Shown piece after piece: positions 1 to 5,759 of a stretch of DNA of 5,860 nt. Origin of the DNA: PLA5 sp040901705 (GTDB taxonomy: Bacteria; Planctomycetota; Planctomycetia; Pirellulales; PLA5); assembly GCA_040901705.1 (NCBI GenBank), contig JBBDYI010000099.1, forward strand, positions 1-5,860, read 5' to 3'. The notes under the pieces were generated by a model. The model saw nothing but the letters and a program-made list of their open reading frames with translations, did no database searches and had not been told where the DNA came from. The position numbers and the translations under genes were made by a program. Numbering within the stretch: position 1 is the first letter of the stretch; each line of letters starts with the position of its first letter.

Positions 1-500
1 TCGGCGCGGGTCGGATAGCGGTGCTCGCGCAAGCGGGTGATGAACACCTGCCGCACGACGATCCACTTGCCGTCGCCGAGCGTCTTGGCTCGCCCGCGGA
101 TATACGCCAACACGTCGGCGATCGACTCCATGTCGGCAATCGGATGGTCGAACTCGTGCATCGCCGCCGAGTTGGGATGCGTGTGCGAATCGATCAAGCC
201 GGGCAGCACCATCTTGCCGCCCAAATCGACGAGTTCCGTCCGCTCGCCCCGCAAGGCCAGCACGTCGCCGTCCGCGCCAACGCGAACGATCGAATTGCCG
301 CGAACGGCGACCGCCGCGTGAATCGAAAAATCGCGGTCCACCGCGACGATCTTGCCGTTGTGCAAGATCAAATCCGCCACCGGCTCGTCGGCCGACGTCG
401 AGGGCGAAGACGAAGCATATAGAACGCCACAAACAAGAATGGCGAGAACTCGACACCATACGACCGAACCGGAAGTATCAGTCGACTTATGCAAGTTCAT
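1..500 (-). CDS. Secreted YtcJ-type amidohydrolase, N-terminal part (runs off left edge)
   Basis: The minus strand reads open from an ATG at 500-498 to the window edge, giving about 166 residues with no stop. The N-terminus has a basic stretch, then a hydrophobic segment at about residues 14-30 (VVWCRVLAILVCGVLYA), then STSADEP, which suggests a type I signal peptide and export to the periplasm. The mature part starts with ADLILHNGKIVAVD, the usual opening beta-sandwich of composite-domain amidohydrolases. It continues to GGKMVLPGLIDSHTHP, where H106 and H108 are the metal-binding HxH pair. The last visible residues, YPTRA, match the 'PTRxELD' region of the Amidohydro_3 (YtcJ) family. Members hydrolyse amide or related bonds with one or two bound metals; the substrate cannot be told here. 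Family members are usually more than 500 residues, so about two thirds is missing. The gene follows gltX on the same strand after a 294-base gap. The Shine-Dalgarno is weak (AAGAACG upstream of the ATG). Confidence 0.85.
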   Translation of the reverse strand, partial: MNLHKSTDTSGSVVWCRVLAILVCGVLYASSSPSTSADEPVADLILHNGKIVAVDRDFSIHAAVAVRGNSIVRVGADGDVLALRGERTELVDLGGKMVLPGLIDSHTHPNSAAMHEFDHPIADMESIADVLAYIRGRAKTLGDGKWIVVRQVFITRLREHRYPTRA

Positions 501-522
501 GTTGGTTCGTTCTTAAACGCGG

Positions 523-610
523 ATAAACCGCAAAGTCGCAGAGACGCAAAGACCGTTGGACAGAAAAGTCGTGGTATTTGCCTCTGCGTCTTTGCGACTT
601 TGCGGTTCAT
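523..610. repeat. Long imperfect inverted repeat made of CGCAAAG/CGCAGAG units
   Basis: The arms at 523-551 and 582-610 are reverse complements at 26 of 29 positions and flank a 30-base spacer. Each arm is itself a degenerate short tandem repeat with a period of about 8 bases (CGCAAAGT, CGCAGAGA, CGCAAAGA). A second pair of arms, TTAAACGCGG at 513-522 and its complement at 659-668, extends the palindrome outwards, with 48 extra bases on the right side only. Repeats of this CGCAAAG/CGCAGAG type recur between genes in many unrelated bacteria and give spurious peptides such as 'LRLCG'. The element lies between gltX and the amidohydrolase gene. In RNA from the minus strand it would fold into a strong hairpin, so it could end or attenuate gltX transcripts; that role is inferred. 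No gene or RNA is recognised elsewhere in 501-794. Confidence 0.85.
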
Positions 611-794
611 CGCTCGTTAGGTTGTGCCGCGGGCCACTCTGCGAGACCACTGCGACCTCCGCGTTTAAAGAATACCCGCGTGTCTTTGGCGGCGGCCACC
701 GACTGATCCAGGAGTTAGCATCGTACATCGGCTCATCGCCTCAGGAGCGTTCATGCAGTGCGTTAGCAGCCAGGCACATCCGACGGCCGTTAGC

Positions 795-2363
795 TCACTT
801 CCCCGGCACTTTGGCAAGCGTCTGGTCGATGCGGATCAGGCTCCGTTCTCGCCCGAGCAGCGCCAGCGTCTCGAACAATCCGAAGCCGACGCCTTTGCCC
901 GTCACGGCGACGCGAATGGCATGCACGATCTGTCCGATCGCGACGCCTTCGCTGTCGACGAACTCGTGCAGCGCGCGTTCCAGCGCGGCGGCGTCGAACG
1001 GCTCGACCTCGGCCAGGCGCTGGCGAAACTTCGTCAGCAGGCCGATCGCTTCCGGCGGTTTGACGATCCTTTTCTCGAACGCTTTCTCATCGTATTCGAG
1101 CGAGTCCGCCGGGGCAATAAAATCCGCGTAGTCGAGAATGTCGCCGCCGATCTTGATCCGGTCGCCGGCCGCTTCGACCAGCGCGAGCAACTTCGGCCCC
1201 ACGTCGCATGGCGGCGGCGAACTGACCATGCCGGCCCGTTGCAAATACGGCAGCACGAACGCCATTTTTTGCTTCGCCGGCATCCGCTGCATGTATCGTT
1301 CTTGAAACGCCAAGAGCTTGGCCGGATCGAAGCTGGCCGGAGCCTTGTTCACCCGGTCGAGCGAAAACGCCGCGATCATCTCCTCGCGCGAGAAGTCTTC
1401 CGTCTTGTCGTCGAGCGACCAGCCGAGCAGCAACAGATAATTGATAATCGCGTCGCTCAAGTAACCAACTTGCTCGTAAAAATCGACGATCACCGGGTTG
1501 AACGTCTCGGCCGACGCGGCAAGTCCAATGGCGGCGGCGATTTTCTGGCCGTGTTCGTTGAGCTTGGCGAAATCGGGATTCTTCAGGTACTTATCGAGCT
1601 TGCGCTTGCTGAGCTTGTTGCGGCTCCCCGGCTCGGCGACATAAGGCAAATGGGCGTACTGCGGCAACGGATAGCCGAGGCCCCGGGTGATGAACACTTG
1701 CCGCGGCGTGTTCGACAGGTGCTCTTCGGCGCGGATGACGTGCGAAATCTGAAAGTCGTGGTCGTCGACCACGCTCGCCAGGTGATACAGACACGTCCCG
1801 TCGGCTCGCTGGATGACGTGATCCTGCTCGCGTGCCCAATCGAAGTCGACGCGGCCGCGGATCAAGTCGTCGATCACCAGCTTCCCTTCGCGGGGCATCT
1901 TCAATCGCACCACCGCCGAGCGGCCTTCGCTCTCGAAACGCTCTCGATCGGCGTCGGTCTCGGCCATCCAGCGGCGGCTGTAGGTGAATTGCCGCTTCTC
2001 CTTCTCCGCCGCTTCGCGTTCGACTTGGATCTCTCCCGTCGTGGCGTAATCGTGATACGCGAAACCGCCAGCGACGAGCCGCTCCGCCGCGGCGCGGTAC
2101 TTGTCCATCCGCTGCGACTGGTAGTACGGCCCGTATGGCCCGCCGACCTCCGGTCCTTCGTCCCAGTCCAGCCCCAACCAACGAAAGCCGTGCAGAATCG
2201 GCGCCAGCGCTTCGTCCACGTTCCGCTGCGCGTCCGTGTCGTCGATCCGCAGCAGAAACTTCCCGCCATGCTTGCGGGCGAACAACCAATTGAACAGCGC
2301 CGTTCGCACGCCGCCGATGTGAAGATATCCGGTCGGACTGGGAGCAAAGCGCGTGCGTATCAT
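795..2363 (-). CDS. gltX: Glutamyl-tRNA synthetase
   Basis: This 522-residue class I aminoacyl-tRNA synthetase charges tRNA-Glu (and in some bacteria also tRNA-Gln) with glutamate in the cytoplasm, using ATP. The N-terminus RTRFAPSPTGYLHIGG carries the HIGH-type motif (H15-G18). The KMSKS-type motif is KLSKR at residues 250-254. GYLSDAIINYLLLLGW and the following helical region, ending near ALLGRERSLIRIDQTL, form the stem-contact and anticodon-binding part. The length is slightly above the usual 465-500. The excess is mainly a stretch of about 33 residues between the KLSKR motif and GYL (residues 255-299). The zinc-knuckle cysteines known from E. coli are absent (YHDYATTG at 103-110), as in other zinc-free family members. 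The start is set by the canonical N-terminus. No clear Shine-Dalgarno precedes it. Whether it is discriminating or non-discriminating cannot be judged from this window. Confidence 0.97.
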   Translation of the reverse strand: MIRTRFAPSPTGYLHIGGVRTALFNWLFARKHGGKFLLRIDDTDAQRNVDEALAPILHGFRWLGLDWDEGPEVGGPYGPYYQSQRMDKYRAAAERLVAGGFAYHDYATTGEIQVEREAAEKEKRQFTYSRRWMAETDADRERFESEGRSAVVRLKMPREGKLVIDDLIRGRVDFDWAREQDHVIQRADGTCLYHLASVVDDHDFQISHVIRAEEHLSNTPRQVFITRGLGYPLPQYAHLPYVAEPGSRNKLSKRKLDKYLKNPDFAKLNEHGQKIAAAIGLAASAETFNPVIVDFYEQVGYLSDAIINYLLLLGWSLDDKTEDFSREEMIAAFSLDRVNKAPASFDPAKLLAFQERYMQRMPAKQKMAFVLPYLQRAGMVSSPPPCDVGPKLLALVEAAGDRIKIGGDILDYADFIAPADSLEYDEKAFEKRIVKPPEAIGLLTKFRQRLAEVEPFDAAALERALHEFVDSEGVAIGQIVHAIRVAVTGKGVGFGLFETLALLGRERSLIRIDQTLAKVPGK

Positions 2364-2444
2364 CGAGCAGACATCGAGGGCTGGAGAAGTGCCGGGCGGT
2401 TTTCCGATTGTCGCGCGCCACGCGGCGTTCCGTCACGGACCTCG

Positions 2445-2450
2445 ATTATA
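2445..2450 (-). promoter_or_regulatory. Consensus -10 box, possible gltX promoter
   Basis: The minus strand reads TATAAT exactly, about 80 bases before the gltX start. No good -35 hexamer is seen at 16-18 bases spacing (the sequence there is close to AGTATCG). This is therefore either a -35-weak promoter or a chance match. If real, gltX would have a 5' leader of about 75 bases and could be transcribed independently of the upstream PEP-CTERM gene. Confidence 0.35.
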
Positions 2451-2460
2451 CGGACTGCGT

Positions 2461-2486
2461 CGATTTGCGATACTCGCGGCAAATCG
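2461..2486 (-). terminator. Hairpin just after the PEP-CTERM gene
   Basis: CGATTTGC at 2461-2468 and GCAAATCG at 2479-2486 are perfect 8-bp complementary arms around a 10-base loop. The hairpin begins 10 bases past the stop codon of the PEP-CTERM gene. No run of T follows on the minus strand, so it is not a classic intrinsic terminator. It could be a Rho-dependent end, an RNA-stabilising stem or an attenuator ahead of gltX. Confidence 0.35.
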
Positions 2487-2496
2487 CAACTCCGCA

Positions 2497-3504
2497 TCAC
2501 TTCCTGCCCACCGCCCGTCTGCGGCCCGCCAGCACCATCGCGCACAGCGCCGTTCCGCACAGCATCAACGCCGACGGCTCCGGCACCGCCGCGGGCGATG
2601 CCGTCAATCCGGTGGCCGAAAGATGTTGGTGCAGAATCGCCAGATCGGCCAGCCCCACCAGCCCGTCGCCGCTGAACTCGCCGACGTCGAAGTTGTTGGC
2701 GGTCGTCGTCGCGCCGTACGACGAAACCAGCAGCGCCACATCGGCCGCATTGACCGTTCCGTCGTTGTTCACGTCGCCCGGCGTGCGCATCGACGGCGGC
2801 GTGAAATCGACGGTCAGCGCCGGCCGGTTGCTTACGGGAAGAAACTCACTACTGGCGAATTCGCGCGCCGTGCGCGCGGTCGACTCATTTCCTCGCAGCA
2901 ACCAGCCGAAATTTGCGGTATCGCCGTCGATCCAACCTTGCACGTCGTCGACGAGCGGCGGCGTCGACGTCCACGTAATAAACTGGCCCTGCGATCCCAC
3001 GATCTGCTCAGCGCTCGACAGCCCGACGAAATCGCCGCCTACGTTGGTCCACGGGTCGCCGGGGAAAAACTGATGGACCCACGTCGCGTCGCCACTCAGC
3101 GCGGCACCGCCCGAGCTTCCAGAACTGGTCACGACGGTGCCTTCGCCCCAATCGCCCAACACGCGGTGCAGCGCCACGCTCGTGGTCGGCGGCCCCTGCG
3201 AGGAACTCTTCGCCACGAACATCCGTAGCGACACGGAGTTGATCGTCGCGCCCGTGGGAATCGCCGACAGGTCGAATGCGATCATTCCACGGCGGACTGC
3301 CGTGCCCGCCGTCAGACCGTTGCGGCCGACGAAAATTCCCGCTGCACCGCCGGCGCTGGTGTTTCCCGCAGCGGTCTCGAAGAGCGAAGTGTCCTTCGCC
3401 GCTTGGAACATCATCACGTCCGCCCGCGCCGATTGTTCGGCGACACAAATCGCGGCCATGCTCGCCATCACCGCGACGCCGCGCGCCAGGTTCATCCAAT
3501 TCAT
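2497..3504 (-). CDS. Secreted DNRLRE-domain protein with dockerin-like module and PEP-CTERM anchor
   Basis: With the start at 3504 the protein has 335 residues. Residues 1-28 are a signal peptide (hydrophobic core VAVMASMAAICVA, cleavage after SARA). Residues from about 29 to 235 match the DNRLRE / CBM96-like beta-sandwich pattern: AKDTSLFE near the start, then RRGMIAFDLSAIPTGATI, then a late RPALTVDF. Residues 243-290 resemble a type I dockerin. The first calcium loop, D244-x-N246-x-D248-G-x-V-N-x-x-D255, is canonical. The second (E276 to D287) begins with Glu instead of Asp. Residues 307-335 are a PEP-CTERM signal: VPEPSA, a hydrophobic segment, then GRRRAVGRK. Known PEP-CTERM proteins are processed by exosortases and go to the outer surface or the exopolysaccharide matrix. 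An upstream in-frame ATG at 3588 is rejected because it lies within the promoter, while 3504 has a good Shine-Dalgarno. The ligand is unknown. Confidence 0.92.
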   Translation of the reverse strand: MNWMNLARGVAVMASMAAICVAEQSARADVMMFQAAKDTSLFETAAGNTSAGGAAGIFVGRNGLTAGTAVRRGMIAFDLSAIPTGATINSVSLRMFVAKSSSQGPPTTSVALHRVLGDWGEGTVVTSSGSSGGAALSGDATWVHQFFPGDPWTNVGGDFVGLSSAEQIVGSQGQFITWTSTPPLVDDVQGWIDGDTANFGWLLRGNESTARTAREFASSEFLPVSNRPALTVDFTPPSMRTPGDVNNDGTVNAADVALLVSSYGATTTANNFDVGEFSGDGLVGLADLAILHQHLSATGLTASPAAVPEPSALMLCGTALCAMVLAGRRRAVGRK

Positions 3505-3512
3505 TGCTGCCG

Positions 3513-3517
3513 TCCTT
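3513..3517 (-). promoter_or_regulatory. Shine-Dalgarno that fixes the PEP-CTERM gene start
   Basis: The minus strand reads AAGGA, eight bases before the ATG at 3504-3502. Together with the signal peptide that begins right at this ATG, it decides the start against the longer in-frame reading from 3588. It is the clearest ribosome-binding site in the window. Confidence 0.75.
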
Positions 3518-3556
3518 CGATTGTGAAGTTGTCTGCCAGCGACGCTGTCTTTAAAA

Positions 3557-3568
3557 ATGTATATACAT
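3557..3568. promoter_or_regulatory. 12-bp perfect palindrome over the -10 box, possible operator
   Basis: ATGTATATACAT reads the same on both strands and covers the -10 box of the PEP-CTERM promoter. It lies in the 216-base region between two divergent genes. A dimeric repressor bound here would block the leftward promoter and might influence the rightward gene. AT-rich palindromes of this size can also arise by chance, and no regulator is encoded in the window. No clear promoter for the rightward gene was found. Confidence 0.35.
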
Positions 3569-3588
3569 GATACACAAAGTCGTTTCAA
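3560..3588 (-). promoter_or_regulatory. Sigma-70-type promoter of the PEP-CTERM gene
   Basis: On the minus strand TTGAAA (3588-3583) is followed after exactly 17 bases by TATATA (3565-3560). The -35 box matches consensus at 5 of 6 positions and the -10 box at 4 of 6. The surrounding stretch is AT-rich in a GC-rich window. Initiation near 3553 would leave a leader of about 50 bases containing the AAGGA ribosome site. A TATACA reading of the -10, shifted by two bases, is also possible. Confidence 0.55.
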
Positions 3589-3720
3589 CCGGAATAATCG
3601 CTAATCTTTACCCATTCTGCCGGCCGATTTGGCTGTCGGGGAACCCCGCGCCTCCATAGCAAGGTCGTCGCCCGACCGGACGCGCTTCGCACCCATGTTC
3701 GGAAGCCGGTAGGTGTATCG

Positions 3721-5673
3721 ATGGAAAAGCGAATTATCGCAACTCTCGCATGGGCTGGCGCGATGCTTGTGGCTGCCTGCGTCCACGGACAGGCGCCGCG
3801 CCGAGCTCCTTCGGCCACCGCCCGCGATTCCGGCGTACTTCTCCTCGCCAGCGACGGCGAACTCGACCATGTCGGTCGGCCGGCGGCGGTACACATCGAA
3901 GACGCCGACGACGACGAAAGCGAATTCAGCGAATACCACAACGCCGGACAGCTCGACGAGCGACAGCAAAGCGTGCTCGTTCGCCGCGCGCCGCCTCGGA
4001 CACAACTGCCGCCGGCTCAATTGTCGCGGCCGCTCGAACCAATCACGTCGTCCGGCACGCGCCTGACCGACGAAGAAATCGCCCTGATCCGTCGCTGGAC
4101 GCGGGGGCTTGCGCGTCAAGAAGATCGCAAAGTCTACAGCGCTGGATTCGCTCAACCCGACCCGTTCGCCGACGACCCGATCGTGCCGCCCGAAAACGCC
4201 GGCCGCGGCAACGACGATGCTCCGCGCCCGTTCGGCGAGTACGGCGGTGAAGAACCAGGAATGGACCGCCAAACCGACGGCCAACCGCCTGGCGCAGTCG
4301 CCAACTCCGCGCAATCCGCGCGCGGTTTCGATCCAGCCGTCGTCGGCACCGGCAGGTTCGCTTTTCAAGGCGCATGCACCGCCTGCCACGACGCCCAGCG
4401 CGCGACTAGTATCCGCAAAAACCTCGGCGGTTGGATGGCGACCGTCCGCCGCATGGCGGCGAAGGATGGCGCAGACGTCGCGCCCAGCGATGTGCAGCCG
4501 ATCGCCACGTACCTCGCCTCGCTCAATCCCGCGGCGTCGAGCGCGGCCGGCGGCGGCGGCGCGGCGGCCGTGGCCGAATCGTCGTGGAGCGTTTTTTCGA
4601 CCGTTTCGCTCAGCCATCGCAGCGGCGCTCGAGAGGAGATCGAGAACGAAGGCTTCTTCCCAGAAGTCTGGCTCGGCGCGGAATGGCATCCGGCCGGCCC
4701 GCTTTCGGCGCGGGTAAACGTATGCGTCACGTGCCACACCGAAAACCCGTCGATTAGCAACCGCATCGAACTGGCCGAAGGCTTCTTTCGGCTCGACGCG
4801 ATGCGGCTGATGGGCTGCGAAGACTCTGCCTGCCAGCCGTTCGGATTCCACGTCGACGCCGGGCGGTTCATCGTCCCGTACGGCGCGTTTGCCGCTCAAA
4901 GCCATCCCGGCGCGTATCGCACCGCCACGCGGCCACTGATGTACAACATGGGCCAGAACATCTATCGCGACGAGCTGCCCGCCCCGCTGCTGCCGATGCC
5001 CTATGCCGACGAAGGCGTGCTGGCCAGCGCCACCTTGCCGCTGTTCGCCGAGGTGAATGCCACGTTCGACTTTTACGCCGTCAACGGCCTGCAAGGGAGT
5101 ACGGGCATCGACCTGTCGAGTTGGTACCAAAGCCGCGACTACGTCGACAACAACACGGAGCCGGCCATCGGCGGTCGCGCCACCATTGGCAACAAGTACC
5201 TCCGCGCCGGCGCGTCGATTATGAGCGGCCGCTACAACGAAAACCGCGTACAAGCCGCGGTGCCGGAAACGCTCGATTACAAGATCTACGGCGCAGACCT
5301 CGTCGCACGCTACGAAGACTGGGTCCGCATCCAGGTTGAATGGGCACGCCGCGACAACGATGCCTTCGATTTCCTCGCCGCGGATGTCGGCCGCGAATCG
5401 ATCCAGGGCACAGTGGTCGAAAGCGAATTCAAGCTTTGGCGCCAACCGAAGATCAGCGCCGTCGTCCGCTACGACGACCAGCGCCGCACCGACGGCCCGC
5501 CCAGATTCGGCACGCCCATCCTCTCGCCCGAAGTGTCGATGCAACGCTTCACCTACGGCCTCAACGTCGCGCTCGGCTCCAGCACGCTAATGATCAACCA
5601 CGAGCATTGGAAAGTGCCAGACCCGCTGAACGATCTCGACGTGCTGGCAATCCGCTGGGTCGCAGCGTTCTGA
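3721..5673 (+). CDS. Exported c-type cytochrome fused to an outer-membrane beta-barrel (two CXXCH motifs)
   Basis: The 650-residue product starts with an export signal (MEKRIIATLAWAGAMLVAAC...HGQA). This ends either as a lipobox (VAAC, Cys20) or as a type I site after Ala25. Residues 26-210 are Pro/Arg/Asp-rich and probably disordered, with an acidic patch at 60-71 and a helix LTDEEIALIRRWTRG at 115-129, which resembles the end of planctomycete cytochrome domains. Residues 205-270 form a small class-I-like heme c domain: C219-T-A-C222-H223, then W238, M239 and M245 as candidate sixth ligands, ending in IATYLASL. An Ala/Gly linker follows (about 270-285). From about 290 to the C-terminus alternating beta-strands appear, including the porin-like GRFIVPYG at 381-388, and the chain ends in RWVAAF with a terminal Phe as in outer-membrane barrels. 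A second motif, C335-V-T-C-H339, lies within the early barrel region. The likely role is electron transfer at or across the outer membrane; the donor and acceptor are unknown. The start is the first Met with a signal peptide; the Shine-Dalgarno is weak (GGTAGGTG). Confidence 0.85.
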   Translation: MEKRIIATLAWAGAMLVAACVHGQAPRRAPSATARDSGVLLLASDGELDHVGRPAAVHIEDADDDESEFSEYHNAGQLDERQQSVLVRRAPPRTQLPPAQLSRPLEPITSSGTRLTDEEIALIRRWTRGLARQEDRKVYSAGFAQPDPFADDPIVPPENAGRGNDDAPRPFGEYGGEEPGMDRQTDGQPPGAVANSAQSARGFDPAVVGTGRFAFQGACTACHDAQRATSIRKNLGGWMATVRRMAAKDGADVAPSDVQPIATYLASLNPAASSAAGGGGAAAVAESSWSVFSTVSLSHRSGAREEIENEGFFPEVWLGAEWHPAGPLSARVNVCVTCHTENPSISNRIELAEGFFRLDAMRLMGCEDSACQPFGFHVDAGRFIVPYGAFAAQSHPGAYRTATRPLMYNMGQNIYRDELPAPLLPMPYADEGVLASATLPLFAEVNATFDFYAVNGLQGSTGIDLSSWYQSRDYVDNNTEPAIGGRATIGNKYLRAGASIMSGRYNENRVQAAVPETLDYKIYGADLVARYEDWVRIQVEWARRDNDAFDFLAADVGRESIQGTVVESEFKLWRQPKISAVVRYDDQRRTDGPPRFGTPILSPEVSMQRFTYGLNVALGSSTLMINHEHWKVPDPLNDLDVLAIRWVAAF

Positions 5674-5702
5674 GCCGCGCATTGCCCTTCACTCGCAGCC
5701 GC

Positions 5703-5717
5703 TGGATCGACGATCCA
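5703..5717 (+). other. Short perfect palindrome after the cytochrome-porin gene
   Basis: TGGATCG and CGATCCA are complementary arms around a single central A, about 30 bases past the stop codon of the cytochrome-porin gene. In RNA it would form a stem with a small loop of 3-5 bases. No T run follows on the plus strand, so it is not a standard terminator. It may mark the 3' end of the transcript or be a chance palindrome. Confidence 0.3.
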
Positions 5718-5736
5718 CCGCCCGCCGCACTCGTCC

Positions 5737-5759
5737 AAAAAATCGGCCGCCTAACGGCC
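5737..5759 (-). terminator. Intrinsic terminator of the convergent right-edge gene
   Basis: On the minus strand GGCCG (5759-5755), loop TTAGG, CGGCC (5749-5745), GA, and then six T (5742-5737) make a compact GC stem followed by a U tract. It faces leftward only, since the plus strand has no T run after the stem. Two bases of the TAG stop codon of the leftward gene lie in the loop, and the whole codon sits within the structure at 5753-5751. Confidence 0.65.

Noticed and set aside
513..728. A 71-codon minus-strand open frame in the gap between gltX and the amidohydrolase gene
   Set aside because: It runs through the CGCAAAG/CGCAGAG inverted repeat, whose translation (LCVSATLRF) is a familiar artefact, and it has no convincing ribosome site.
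501..794. A tRNA, small RNA or CRISPR array in the gltX-amidohydrolase gap
   Set aside because: No cloverleaf, no regularly spaced identical repeats and no unique spacers were found; the repeated units are short, contiguous and part of the inverted repeat.
753..2675. A 640-codon open frame on the plus strand opposite gltX
   Set aside because: It is in exact codon register with gltX, so it stays open wherever gltX avoids TTA, CTA and TCA codons, as GC-rich genes do. Its translation is Arg/Val/Asp-rich with no recognisable domain, while gltX is unmistakable.
2353..3228. A 291-codon plus-strand open frame opposite the PEP-CTERM gene
   Set aside because: It is Arg/His-rich with no domain, spans the end of one gene and the start of another, and is contradicted by the clear domain order on the minus strand.
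3505..3588. A 28-residue N-terminal extension of the PEP-CTERM protein from an upstream in-frame ATG
   Set aside because: It overlaps the promoter and leader, would put charged residues ahead of the signal peptide, and lacks the AAGGA site that precedes the ATG at 3504.
3637..3648. CGGGG-AA-CCCCG palindrome in the divergent intergenic region
   Set aside because: The two-base loop is too small for a stable RNA hairpin with full pairing, there is no T run, and short GC palindromes are common in this composition.
4816..4833. CEDSAC as a third heme site
   Set aside because: It has four residues between the cysteines and no His after the second one (Gln follows), so it does not fit CXXCH or a CX4CH variant; a disulfide is more likely.
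3601..5544. A 647-codon open frame on the minus strand opposite the cytochrome-porin gene
   Set aside because: It has the same codon-register effect. The plus-strand reading has a signal peptide, two CXXCH motifs, porin-like segments and a terminal Phe; the minus reading has none of these and begins with no credible start context.
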